Of a stretch of DNA of 41,050 nucleotides, positions 23,850 through 31,957 are shown piece by piece. Source of the DNA: Cyclobacteriaceae bacterium (lineage in GTDB: Bacteria > Bacteroidota > Bacteroidia > Cytophagales > Cyclobacteriaceae); NCBI GenBank assembly GCA_026989535.1, contig JALSJD010000236.1, positions 1-41,050 of the forward strand, written 5' to 3'. The number at the start of each line of letters is the position of its first letter. The stretch's first letter is position 1. A program made the translations under genes and the position numbers. The notes beneath the pieces were generated by a model. It was not told the DNA's origin. It worked only from the letters and a program-made list of their open reading frames with translations, and did not search any database.

Positions 23850-23879
23850 AAAGGAGTTGGATACTGCCCCAACTCCTTT
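23850..23879 (-). terminator. Terminator after the His-rich lipoprotein gene
   Basis: AAAGGAGTTGG (23850-23860) pairs with CCAACTCCTTT (23869-23879). On the minus strand the stem is followed by TTTTAAAAC. It closes the transporter cluster before the cyclase gene. Confidence 0.75.
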
Positions 23880-23925
23880 ACTGGTTATTAAAAATAACCT
23901 AAACAACCTAACTTTACTGAAATTT

Positions 23926-24408
23926 CTATTTTAATTCGAAATGAGCAAAAAACTGCTCAAGTGAGCCTCTAAGGCTATCTACATTTTTTCTTGCCTCATA
24001 AACATCTGTTCCATTTTTAATTATATCAACATTGGCTAACATAGGAGCTAGTACTATATGTAATTGGTCATGATCTGGCCCTTTCATACTACACTTACTT
24101 ATTATCTCTTTGGTAATACCTGCAAGCTGATTACCCAACTTATTATACTGTTCTTTATCGGGGCTATTATTACTTGTGTTAAATGTGGTAATGGCTAAAC
24201 TTAGTTGTTTCATTCCGTTATACGTTGGCTCATCAGCAGCCCACTTAGTGCCATTATTCAATGTTAAGGCCGCTTCTCCTTTTTCTTCGTGATGCTCCTC
24301 TTTAACTTCCTGTTTGTTCGATTCGTGATTATGCTCTTGCGTAGCACCACAAGAAGCCATAAATACAATTAGAGTAAAGGCTGTGATTAGTTGTTTTGTA
24401 GATTTCAT
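23926..24408 (-). CDS. His- and Glu-rich lipoprotein of unknown function
   Basis: 160 residues with a lipobox FMASC (Cys20). The first mature segment is rich in His and Glu (HNHESNKQEVKEEHHEEKGE), which could bind metal. The rest is helical (GMKQLSLAITTFN, KLGNQLAGITKEIISKC, VDSLRGSLEQFFAHF) and looks like a small four-helix bundle; it has no heme motif. I do not recognise a named family. It follows the DUF1302 gene by 12 bases on the same strand and is last in the TetR/MMPL cluster. Confidence 0.7.
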   Translation of the reverse strand: MKSTKQLITAFTLIVFMASCGATQEHNHESNKQEVKEEHHEEKGEAALTLNNGTKWAADEPTYNGMKQLSLAITTFNTSNNSPDKEQYNKLGNQLAGITKEIISKCSMKGPDHDQLHIVLAPMLANVDIIKNGTDVYEARKNVDSLRGSLEQFFAHFELK

Positions 24409-24420
24409 CTGTTTTTATTT

Positions 24421-25668
24421 TTAAAAGTTATATTTAATTCTGGCATATACCATATCGTTATCGTTGTATTGCCCAAACATGCCTTCGGTGCCTGTAAATA
24501 TATTAGCGCCTAGTTCAAGGCTAACCGCATCCATTGGATAATAAAACCCCCTAATTCTCATTAAAGCATCGTTAGTTGTAAGCCCGTGGTACGAAAACCA
24601 CTCTAACCGAACGGTTTCTCTAAACATTGATTTGCTAATTAATAAAGTGGCAAGGTTATCAACCTCATTCTCTTTTATTTGCTCATCATAATCTATAATA
24701 ACACGTTGGATAAACTGTGTACTAAATTTCCAATCGCCAATGGTTTTATCTAACCCCACTACATAGTTTATAAAGTTTTTTTCTACTAAAAAATCGGTTG
24801 CTGTGGGGTCGGCAGTTTGGTAATACTTGTTAAAATAATAAGCACCTTCCCCTCTAATCACAAAGTCGGCCACTTGTGTATTAAAGCTCATACCTGCCAG
24901 TGCCAACCGGTGGTGTTCTGGCTTTATAAGCAAACCCGGTGCTGCAGGGTCGGGTGGTGCAATGGGTGTTACATGCATAGCGGGGGCATCGTCCCAGGTG
25001 TAGGCTCCCATTAACTGTATATCGGCCCAAGCTTTGCTCATGCTGTACTTTAAAAACACTTCGCTGCTTTCTAAATTAAAAGGCACTCCGCTATTAGAGT
25101 TATCAAAAGTGGGTGGTGCGGCAAAGTCAACAGGCGGCCTCCACATACTTCCATCCTCTGGTAAAACACCTGGAGTAAAAGAAGGCATCCATACTAACTC
25201 AAAACTATGGTCGTAGCTTGGGTAGTAATTAATTTTAGCTGCATTTACACCTATTCTAATCTCATTAAAATCTCTCATAAGAAAATCGGTTAGGTCTAAA
25301 GGCGAAACAATGTCTGTAATAAAAACACCATCGGCCTGCCCCCAAACAATTTGCTGCTTACCAAGCCTAAAGTCAAACTTATCTAGGTAAATATCTACAT
25401 AAGCCTCTCGCAACCTAAACTCATCGGCTTTATTAGGGTACTGAAAATAATAAGGGTTTGCATAAAGGGCAAACTTATCCGATTGCAAACGAAACTCTAA
25501 GTTTAACGTGTTTTGAATAATGCTGTATTCATTAGGTGGAGCTAATAATACGCCTGTAAAGTTTCGCACAAACCCATTAATTTCCAGTTTGGGTTCATCT
25601 TCTGATTGGGCATAACCTAAATTGCTCAATAGCAATAAAGTTCCCAATATGTATGCACTAGTTTTCAT
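24421..25668 (-). CDS. DUF1302-like outer-membrane beta-barrel protein
   Basis: 415 residues with a signal peptide (cleavage near LGYAQ-SE). The strand pattern and RLREAYVDIYLDKFDFRLGK then QQIVWGQADGVFITDIVSPL, followed by DLTDFLMRDFNEIRIG, match the DUF1302 porin-like family. The chain ends YARIKYNF with a terminal Phe typical of outer-membrane proteins. In proteobacteria DUF1302 proteins often neighbour RND/MMPL exporters, as here. It may give the transporter a path across the outer membrane (inference). Its start overlaps the end of the small membrane protein gene by 11 bases. Confidence 0.75.
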   Translation of the reverse strand: MKTSAYILGTLLLLSNLGYAQSEDEPKLEINGFVRNFTGVLLAPPNEYSIIQNTLNLEFRLQSDKFALYANPYYFQYPNKADEFRLREAYVDIYLDKFDFRLGKQQIVWGQADGVFITDIVSPLDLTDFLMRDFNEIRIGVNAAKINYYPSYDHSFELVWMPSFTPGVLPEDGSMWRPPVDFAAPPTFDNSNSGVPFNLESSEVFLKYSMSKAWADIQLMGAYTWDDAPAMHVTPIAPPDPAAPGLLIKPEHHRLALAGMSFNTQVADFVIRGEGAYYFNKYYQTADPTATDFLVEKNFINYVVGLDKTIGDWKFSTQFIQRVIIDYDEQIKENEVDNLATLLISKSMFRETVRLEWFSYHGLTTNDALMRIRGFYYPMDAVSLELGANIFTGTEGMFGQYNDNDMVYARIKYNF

Positions 25669-26023
25669 TTTTATTTCTTAAATAAGTAATAAATAATACA
25701 ATGGTCCAAATAAGCATTCGAAACGACATAGCTCTAAGGCTTTCGCCAGCAACCTCTTTGCTAAAAACGGTTAGCAACAAAGCCAAAGTGGCAATATGGC
25801 TAATGAGTATAGCCGCAGGTAATTTATAATTGGCTGCCTGCCATAATTTAAAAGCTACCAACAAAGAGGCAAGCCCTAGCACTACATTATAAACTACCAA
25901 CCACTCTAAAAATTGATAATTTGGGGCTGTAATATTTACTAATACACTGCCCCCGGCTAGCACTGATAAACCACCAATGAGTGCTGCTAAAAATGTTGAT
26001 ATTATTTTGCCAAGGTTTGCCAT
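25658..26023 (-). CDS. Small four-helix membrane protein
   Basis: 121 residues, with four predicted membrane helices: IISTFLAALIGGLSVLAGG, FLEWLVVYNVVLGLASLLVA, LPAAILISHIATLALLLTVF and FRMLIWTIVLFITYL. The C-terminus is short and charged. No catalytic or binding motif is visible and I do not recognise the family. Overlap with the DUF1302 gene suggests they act together. Confidence 0.7.
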   Translation of the reverse strand: MANLGKIISTFLAALIGGLSVLAGGSVLVNITAPNYQFLEWLVVYNVVLGLASLLVAFKLWQAANYKLPAAILISHIATLALLLTVFSKEVAGESLRAMSFRMLIWTIVLFITYLRNKNEN

Positions 26024-26037
26024 CTTTGTTTTGTATC

Positions 26038-26297
26038 GTCATTGCGAAAGTGGAATCCGACCAGTTGGCGGATCAGCGTAGGAAGATGACAGAAAATATG
26101 TCCTGTCCCGTCCTTAAAAATGGAGACCTCGCAACAAGTGCGGGGAAACGTTCTTTTTATGTACTTTGCCGGACCTGTTCCGGCATCCCCTTTTTAATCT
26201 GTCAATGGTAGGCACAAAGCAATCTGTAATTATTTTAGAGATTGCTTTTCACTACGCCTGCCTACCGAAACAGCAGTACAGGCAGGTTCGCAATGAC
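26038..26297. repeat. GTCATTGCGA-type inverted-repeat element, copy 1
   Basis: GTCATTGCGAA (26038-26048) and TTCGCAATGAC (26287-26297) form perfect ends. Inside are smaller hairpins: GCAATCT with AGATTGC, and CCTGCCT with AGGCAGG. This fits a repeat type common between genes in Bacteroidota. It fills the gap between the LolA-like gene and the small membrane protein gene. No coding potential is seen. Confidence 0.7.
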
Positions 26298-26310
26298 ATT
26301 AATATTTATT

Positions 26311-27090
26311 TTATAATCCTTTCATCATGGCTCTTTGCGTAAATTTTTCATCGCCAAGGCCTTTTTCTAATTCTATATTTGATAGTTTTATAACTGTTTT
26401 ATGGCTTCGTTGTACGTTTTCCATATTTTGGGTAATAACTGTCCAATAGCCTTTAAGCTGCTTAAACTCAGGAATTGTCAACACTTTTAACAGTTCTTCG
26501 TCTTCATCATAAAACTCTATTTTTAGAGGAATCCATTTGTCTTTTATTACCCAGGCCACTCGTTTGGAGTATTGCCCTTCTTCCTTGGGGGTACTTTCAA
26601 TTACATAGCATTGCTCACCATTTAGTGTTTCGCTTTTTAATAGCTTATGCACATCTTTATTTGGGCTTCTTTTTTCCAAATCCTCATAGGTAAAATCAGA
26701 CCCCATAAAGTAATCGTCTTTGCTACCTCCGGATATTCTTTTTACTTTTTTAAGCGCAGGCAAGTATAGCCATTGGTCATCATCGCGGTCGTCATCGTAA
26801 CTATAATTAAGAAACGAAGTATTTTTTACATCAGCTGGGGCTTTAAAAAACATCACCTTTTTTTCTACTTCGTCATACTCTTTTAAAAATTGGTGTAAGT
26901 AACGAACCCGCTCTTTTCCTTTTGAGTTAATAAGGGTCATGGTCATATCCGATTCGCCATCTTTAGGCGATGGTCTGTCATATACTTTCCAGGCTATTTC
27001 TTTGCCTGTTTGCGCTTGCACCTTTGCAGGCATTACGATGGTTGTTATTGCTATAATTAGCATAACAGACATTACTTTTAAATGTTTCAT
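26311..27090 (-). CDS. LolA-like outer-membrane lipoprotein-sorting protein
   Basis: 259 residues from the ATG at 27090, which gives the signal peptide KHLKVMSVMLIIAITTIVMP (cleavage near VQAQ). The mature part matches the LolA-like family PF17131: ERVRYLHQFLKEYDEVEKKV, FKAPADVKNTSFLNYSYDD, DDQWLYLPALKKVKRISGG, and DDYFMGSDFTYEDL. Members occur beside MMPL/RND transporters, where they are thought to carry a lipid-like substrate through the periplasm. The gene follows the MMPL gene with a 28-base gap, so it is in the same operon. Confidence 0.88.
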   Translation of the reverse strand: MKHLKVMSVMLIIAITTIVMPAKVQAQTGKEIAWKVYDRPSPKDGESDMTMTLINSKGKERVRYLHQFLKEYDEVEKKVMFFKAPADVKNTSFLNYSYDDDRDDDQWLYLPALKKVKRISGGSKDDYFMGSDFTYEDLEKRSPNKDVHKLLKSETLNGEQCYVIESTPKEEGQYSKRVAWVIKDKWIPLKIEFYDEDEELLKVLTIPEFKQLKGYWTVITQNMENVQRSHKTVIKLSNIELEKGLGDEKFTQRAMMKGL

Positions 27091-27118
27091 TTTATTATAA
27101 TTTAGATTGTTATACATG

Positions 27119-29422
27119 TTATTTTTTCTTTTTTGTAAAGTATATATTGCTCATATACAGCACAATAAACATAATGGTTACTGTGCCTATAAAGCTTGTA
27201 AACATATTAAGCGACACAATAGCACCTAGTGCCTGATTAGGCAAAAACTCAGATACCAACAGCACTAAGAAGCCTGCTATTACCACAATGGCATTAAACG
27301 AAATGGCTCTGCCGGAGTGTGCCATCGTTTTCATAATGGTTAACTCTTTATCGCCTGTGGCAAGGGCATTAATTTTATACCTATCTATAAAATGAACGGC
27401 ATAATCAATACCAATACCAATGGCAATGCTTGATATGAGAGCCGTGGTAGTTTCTAATGGAATGTTTAATAAACCAAGCACACCAAACGAAATAACGGCT
27501 GTAATCATAATTGGTATAGTACCAATTAAACCCACTTTCCAACTCTTAAACATAAAGCCTAATAGAATTAATACAATAAAGAAAGATAGTATTAAGCTTT
27601 TAATTTGGCCTTCCATTATAAGGTTATTAAATAATAGCAATGTATAGCCGCTGCCTGCAAAATTTAAGTTTACTCCTATGGCTTTAAAATCATCTTTATA
27701 GGTTTCTAAATGAGCTAAAATTTCTTCTAACGTTTTAGAGTTATCGGTTTTTACCTGCAAGTTGTAATTACCGGTTTTAAAATCAGAGTCCACTACTTCC
27801 CAAAGTTTATCGGGGTCGCCACTCATTTCGTACAGTAAAATGTACTGGGCTATTAAATCGCTGTTATCGGGTATGGTATTAAATTCTTCACGGTCTTCGT
27901 TAAGCACTTTATTCATTCTTTTTAAAAAATCGTTAATGCTTATACCTCCGCCAATGGCATCAAACTTGGCAATGGTTTCGTTCATCATTTTTTCTGAAAG
28001 CTTTAGCACTTCTGGAGATTTAAATGCGTCTGCCTCTTTGCCTTCCAGTATTACATTAATGGAGGTGGTTCCCATAAACTTATCATTTACAAAGGCATCG
28101 GTTTGCACAATGGGGTTAGAGTCTGGGAAACGCTCTAAAAAGCTGGAGTTAATCCAAACTTTAGAAGCCCCATAGCCAAAAAAGATAACCAATAGGATTG
28201 TCCAGATAATAAAGGCAGTTTTATACCGGGTTATTTTAAGTGCAAACCAGCCAGCCCAGTTGGCAAACGCATCTTCTTTTTTAGCGTTTTCTTCTTGGTG
28301 TTTTACTTTGGGCAAGCCAAATAACATAGCTCCGGCAGGTATAATTACCAACGAAAGCAACATAGCAAACATAACGCCCAATGCCGCAAATACCGCAAAA
28401 TACTTAATAGGATACACTTCTGAGGTTAGCAATGATAAAAATCCAACGGCAGTTGTAACAGAAGTCATTGTCACAGGTTTCCACATTTCGGCCACCATAT
28501 TGCTTATTTTATCTTCTTTTGAAGCATTTTTATTTTTACGCATATATAGCTGCAAATGGCTAAACATATGAATACCATCGGCCACTCCAATGGCTATAAG
28601 CAGTACAGGAATTAACGTAGTAACGGCATAAATAGGAATACCCATAGCCGCCATAATGGCAAACGACCATATTGATGAAACTAATACCACCACCATAGTA
28701 AGTACCGTAGCTTTTATGCTTTTAAGCACCATCATTAACACCACGATAATAAGGAGCATAACAATGGGCAGCATGGTTTTCATATCTTTTGGCATAAGAA
28801 TGGCCATAGTACCTTCAATAATGGGCTGGCCAGCTACATACAGCACATCTCCGTCTCCTTCATACTCTTTACTTAATTTAATAATAGCCTCATAAAAATC
28901 TTCGCTAAATACATTATCATCAAGCTTGGTAATAATTAAAGTAGCGGTTTGGTCTTCAGACACAATACGCCCGTGTACCATATCATTGGTAGCAACCGCC
29001 TTGGCTAGGCTTTTAAGCTTATCGTCTGATTTGGGTACTCGTTTATAAAAAGCATCAATTTCTAACCCTTCCACAGAGCCTCTGATGTTATCCGCTGTAT
29101 ATAGCGAGGTAATATCAGATTTGCGAATTTCTTTCATTTTACCAAGGGCTTTGGTAAGGCCTTTTACCTTTTGCAAAGTTGCTGGGTTATACACCCCATT
29201 TTTGTTTTCAATAGCAATTACAATGGCATCACGGATGTCAAATTGCTCTTCTGCCCAATCGCTGTAGGCAAAAGAGGGGTGCTCGTGCGGCATATACTCA
29301 TCCAAATCGGTTTCGATATATACTTTGTTTACCAGCACCCAAACCGAGAGTACGGTTAGCAGCATAGTTAAAACCATTATGGCTTTGCTATGCTGTAAAA
29401 TTTTAGTTGTTAAATTTTTCAT
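27119..29422 (-). CDS. MMPL/RND-family exporter
   Basis: 767 residues from the ATG at 29422. The protein has two repeats, each one helix, a large periplasmic loop and a five-helix bundle, about twelve helices in all. Typical RND pieces are ETDLDEYMPHEHPSFAYSD in loop 1, VLLIAIGVADGIHMFSHLQL and SIAIGIGIDYAVHFIDRYKI in the paired helices that carry proton-relay Asp residues, and the sterol-sensing-like arrangement of the family. It is shorter than drug-efflux RND pumps and fits the MMPL or hopanoid-exporter-like branch, which moves lipids. The TetR operator lies just upstream. Confidence 0.9.
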   Translation of the reverse strand: MKNLTTKILQHSKAIMVLTMLLTVLSVWVLVNKVYIETDLDEYMPHEHPSFAYSDWAEEQFDIRDAIVIAIENKNGVYNPATLQKVKGLTKALGKMKEIRKSDITSLYTADNIRGSVEGLEIDAFYKRVPKSDDKLKSLAKAVATNDMVHGRIVSEDQTATLIITKLDDNVFSEDFYEAIIKLSKEYEGDGDVLYVAGQPIIEGTMAILMPKDMKTMLPIVMLLIIVVLMMVLKSIKATVLTMVVVLVSSIWSFAIMAAMGIPIYAVTTLIPVLLIAIGVADGIHMFSHLQLYMRKNKNASKEDKISNMVAEMWKPVTMTSVTTAVGFLSLLTSEVYPIKYFAVFAALGVMFAMLLSLVIIPAGAMLFGLPKVKHQEENAKKEDAFANWAGWFALKITRYKTAFIIWTILLVIFFGYGASKVWINSSFLERFPDSNPIVQTDAFVNDKFMGTTSINVILEGKEADAFKSPEVLKLSEKMMNETIAKFDAIGGGISINDFLKRMNKVLNEDREEFNTIPDNSDLIAQYILLYEMSGDPDKLWEVVDSDFKTGNYNLQVKTDNSKTLEEILAHLETYKDDFKAIGVNLNFAGSGYTLLLFNNLIMEGQIKSLILSFFIVLILLGFMFKSWKVGLIGTIPIMITAVISFGVLGLLNIPLETTTALISSIAIGIGIDYAVHFIDRYKINALATGDKELTIMKTMAHSGRAISFNAIVVIAGFLVLLVSEFLPNQALGAIVSLNMFTSFIGTVTIMFIVLYMSNIYFTKKKK

Positions 29423-29440
29423 AGTTGTTTTAATAAATAA

Positions 29441-29460
29441 TATAGTTAACACTAACTAAC
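29441..29460. promoter_or_regulatory. Probable TetR operator before the exporter gene
   Basis: Bases 29443-29462 match 30075-30094 at 18 of 20 positions. The common sequence is TAGTTAACA-nTn-ACTAACTT. It lies between the regulator gene and the exporter start, 19 bases from the exporter ATG. Confidence 0.65.
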
Positions 29461-29478
29461 TTATTGGATTAAAAAAAA

Positions 29479-30063
29479 TTAATTGCTCTTTAGTAATAAA
29501 TTTAGTGCATTGCAGAGGTTAAGCCCTGCTTTGTTTAAATCAAATCCAAATTTAGACATTCGCCATTGCAGTACTGTAAAGCGCATACTGCCTAAAATAA
29601 TAGACATTAATTGTTCGGCATCTACATCGGCACGAATGCTTCCGTCTTTCATTCCTTCTTCTATAATGCGGCTAACCATCTGCTTTTTTTGAATAAGCAA
29701 CCTGTTTACCGTTGAAGACAATAATTTATCGTACTGAAAACTTGTTTCGGCAAAAATGACCATAATAATGGCAGGGTTTTTAGTAAATAGTTCAAATTGA
29801 AATTCAACTATCTGCTTTATTTTATCCATCCCTGTTTTTTGCTGTTGCAATAAAGGAGCAAGGCTGTTGCGCATTTGCTCACGAAAATACTCCAACACGG
29901 AAACCAAAATTTCCGTTTTTCCTTTAAAATGCCTGTACAAAGCAGGCTCTGAAAACCCAATTTCTTCGGCCAGATGTTTGGTAGTCATATTCTGAATACC
30001 CTTCTCTCCTATCAGCTTAGTGGCTGCTTGTATTATCTCTATTTGGCGTGGCGTAAAATCCAT
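29479..30063 (-). CDS. TetR/AcrR-family repressor
   Basis: 194 residues from the ATG at 30063; the longer frame begins in the operator and is unlikely. The N-terminal helix-turn-helix domain reads IIQAATKLIGEKGIQNMTTK, then HLAEEIGFSEPALYRHFKGK. The remainder is the helical ligand-binding and dimer domain. An almost identical 20-base site occurs before this gene and before the exporter gene, which points to self-control and control of the exporter cluster. The ligand is unknown, but a lipid-like molecule would fit the cluster. Confidence 0.9.
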   Translation of the reverse strand: MDFTPRQIEIIQAATKLIGEKGIQNMTTKHLAEEIGFSEPALYRHFKGKTEILVSVLEYFREQMRNSLAPLLQQQKTGMDKIKQIVEFQFELFTKNPAIIMVIFAETSFQYDKLLSSTVNRLLIQKKQMVSRIIEEGMKDGSIRADVDAEQLMSIILGSMRFTVLQWRMSKFGFDLNKAGLNLCNALNLLLKSN

Positions 30064-30072
30064 ACAGCAAAG

Positions 30073-30092
30073 GTTAGTTAACATTTACTAAC
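30073..30092. promoter_or_regulatory. Probable TetR operator before the regulator gene
   Basis: GTTAGT (30073-30078) and ACTAAC (30087-30092) are perfect inverted half-sites around TAACATTT. The site starts 9 bases upstream of the regulator ATG. Confidence 0.7.
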
Positions 30093-30132
30093 TTCCAAAT
30101 TATTTTACAATTATTTTAAAAATTTCATAAAA

Positions 30133-30162
30133 AAAGGGGGTTGGCATTTGCCAACCCCCTTT
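30133..30162 (-). terminator. Strong rho-independent terminator
   Basis: AAAGGGGGTTGGC (30133-30145) pairs perfectly with GCCAACCCCCTTT (30150-30162) around a 4-base loop, with a run of seven T on the minus strand. It ends the gene at 30184. Confidence 0.9.
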
Positions 30163-30183
30163 CAATTTCTTGAAAAGAAAAAC

Positions 30184-30525
30184 CTACTCTTCTTTTTTCT
30201 TAGCTGGAGCCTTTTTCTCTGCTTTAGGAGCAGTTTCTTTTTTAGGAGTAGTTTTCGATGCCTTTTCTGCTTTAGGAGTCGCTTTTTTAGCTGGAGCTTT
30301 TTTTACTTCTTTCGCTGGCGCCTCTGCTTTCGCTTTCGCTGGAGCAGCTTCTTTTTTCTCTGCTTTGGCAGGTTTTGCTGTAGCTGCTTTAAATTCAGCT
30401 TTTATTGCTTCCACATCCACATTTTTAATTACTGGTTGCGAACCTTCAAGTGCTAATTTTTGAATTCTTCGCTTTGAAGTGAGCTTATTTTTACGTCCTT
30501 TTCTTTTAAGTCTAGTAATAGCCAT
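30184..30525 (-). CDS. Conserved small basic protein with Lys/Ala/Pro-rich tail
   Basis: 113 residues. The N-terminus (MAITRLKRKGRKNKLTSKRR and PVIKNVDVEAIKAEF) is a pattern I recognise as widespread in Bacteroidota but cannot name. From about residue 48 the chain is a low-complexity tail of KAEKK, APAKK and PKAEK units, like the C-terminal tails of H1-type histone-like proteins. It is strongly basic, has no signal peptide, and probably binds nucleic acid (inference). Single gene with its own strong terminator. Confidence 0.75.
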   Translation of the reverse strand: MAITRLKRKGRKNKLTSKRRIQKLALEGSQPVIKNVDVEAIKAEFKAATAKPAKAEKKEAAPAKAKAEAPAKEVKKAPAKKATPKAEKASKTTPKKETAPKAEKKAPAKKKEE

Positions 30526-30685
30526 TGTATAAATTTCTTAAATTCGAGGTGCAAAAATAGCTTATTTACTTAAATAGTAAAACTTTAAGGAAGATATTTT
30601 AAGAACACCTTTATTTCCTGAACTATTCATAAACATTTCAGGATTTCCTTTAAACCAACTTAATTAATAAATTCTTTTCCTACAA

Positions 30686-30716
30686 TTGAAGAAATTAGAT
30701 TTCTAGTGTATTTTTG
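30686..30716 (+). promoter_or_regulatory. gapA promoter (Bacteroidota type)
   Basis: TTG (30686-30688), a 20-base spacer, then TATTTTTG (30709-30716), matching TTG-N20-TAnnTTTG. It lies 36 bases before the gapA ATG. Confidence 0.7.
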
Positions 30717-30751
30717 CATAAATTTTTAAACTCACCTATTTTATTACCATC

Positions 30752-31741
30752 ATGACAAAAGTTGCCATAAACGGATTTGGAAGAATTGGAAGACTGACTT
30801 TCAAAGTGCTACTTGACAATAGCAATATTGAAATTGTAGCTATTAATGACCTTACAGATACTAAGACCCTTGCTCATTTATTAAAGTACGATTCGATTCA
30901 TGGAAAGTTTCCAGGTACTGTAGAGGCTACGAGTGATGGTATTATTGTAAACGGAAAAGAAATTAAAATTTATGCTGAAAGGGAACCTGCTAAACTACCT
31001 TGGAGTAACTTAGGTGTTGAGGTAGTATTGGAATCTACCGGAAGGTTTGTTGACCCTGAAGGTGCAGGAGGACATTTAAAAGCAGGCGCCAAAAAAGTAG
31101 TTATTTCTGCTCCGGCAAAAGGAGATATTACCACCATTGTTTTAGGTGTAAATGATGAAATATTAACCGGAAACGAAGAAATATTATCAAATGCATCGTG
31201 TACTACAAATTGCCTTGCACCAATGGCTAAAGTGCTAGATGATAATTTTGGAATAGAAAAAGGATATATTACTACCATTCATGCTTATACGGCAGACCAA
31301 AACTTACAAGATGCCCCTCATAGCGATTTGAGGAGAGCTCGTGCAGCTGCCTATTCAATTGTACCAACTTCTACAGGAGCAGCCAAGGCAGTTGGCTTAG
31401 TTTTACCTCATTTAGCGGGCAAACTTGATGGATGCGCTATGAGAGTGCCTATTCCTAATGGCTCTTTAACAGATTTAACAGTTATACTTAAAAAAGAAGT
31501 TACTGCTGAAGAAATTAATGCAGCGATGAAAAAAGCCGCAGATGGAGCTATGAAAGGCATTTTAGAATATACTAAAGACCCAATCGTATCTATTGATATT
31601 GTAGGCAATCCTCATTCGTGTATTTTTGACTCACTAATGACTTCGGCCAATGGGACGCTTGTAAAAGTGGTGGGCTGGTACGATAACGAAGCCGGTTATT
31701 CTAATAGGGCGGCTGACTTAATCGAAAAGATTAGCCAGTAA
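30752..31741 (+). CDS. gapA: Glyceraldehyde-3-phosphate dehydrogenase
   Basis: 329 residues, the normal length. The N-terminus NGFGRIGRL is the NAD-binding loop, and IVAINDLTD has the Asp that favours NAD over NADP. The catalytic block [17 protein letters not shown] carries Cys150, with the catalytic His in [10 protein letters not shown]. The C-terminal [16 protein letters not shown] is also typical. It is the glycolytic enzyme converting glyceraldehyde 3-phosphate to 1,3-bisphosphoglycerate in the cytoplasm. Single gene with a recognisable promoter and terminator. Confidence 0.97.
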   Translation: MTKVAINGFGRIGRLTFKVLLDNSNIEIVAINDLTDTKTLAHLLKYDSIHGKFPGTVEATSDGIIVNGKEIKIYAEREPAKLPWSNLGVEVVLESTGRFVDPEGAGGHLKAGAKKVVISAPAKGDITTIVLGVNDEILTGNEEILSNASCTTNCLAPMAKVLDDNFGIEKGYITTIHAYTADQNLQDAPHSDLRRARAAAYSIVPTSTGAAKAVGLVLPHLAGKLDGCAMRVPIPNGSLTDLTVILKKEVTAEEINAAMKKAADGAMKGILEYTKDPIVSIDIVGNPHSCIFDSLMTSANGTLVKVVGWYDNEAGYSNRAADLIEKISQ

Positions 31742-31760
31742 GTTTTAACAAAGCCAAAAT

Positions 31761-31792
31761 AGAAAAAGCTCCTTAACTGAGGAGCTTTTTCT
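31761..31792. terminator. Bidirectional terminator after gapA
   Basis: AGAAAAAGCTCCT (31761-31773) pairs perfectly with AGGAGCTTTTTCT (31780-31792). A-run and T-run on opposite sides let it work in both directions. Confidence 0.9.
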
Positions 31793-31812
31793 ATTTCTGA
31801 TTACGCTATTTT

Positions 31813-31955
31813 GTTTTCAGAAATAACAAATTCCTGTCTGGCCGACTGGCTGAAATATAAAAATACAATCACCTAAACATCAAATACTTACATGGTTTGA
31901 TGTTTTCGTTTTTGAGATTTATTTGTTATTTGTTTATTGGATTTTATAGACATAC
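31813..31955. repeat. Dispersed AT-rich fold-back repeat, copy 2
   Basis: Shares the blocks listed for 385-537. Its inner stem AAACATCAAA with TTTGATGTTT is perfect where copy 1 has mismatches. It lies between the gapA terminator and the end of the EamA gene. Confidence 0.65.
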
Positions 31956-31957
31956 TC

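Noticed and set aside
26024-26310. A short plus-strand protein starting near 25981
   Set aside because: The frame runs through an inverted-repeat element and into the start of a minus-strand gene, with no protein-like features.
30170-30463. Long open frames opposite the basic tail protein
   Set aside because: They are the complement of a Lys/Ala-rich repeat tail, which yields Phe/Ala/Ser-rich frames by composition alone.
31813-31955. CRISPR-like repeat pair with 385-537
   Set aside because: Two copies 31 kb apart with no regular spacing or spacers; they are dispersed repeats.
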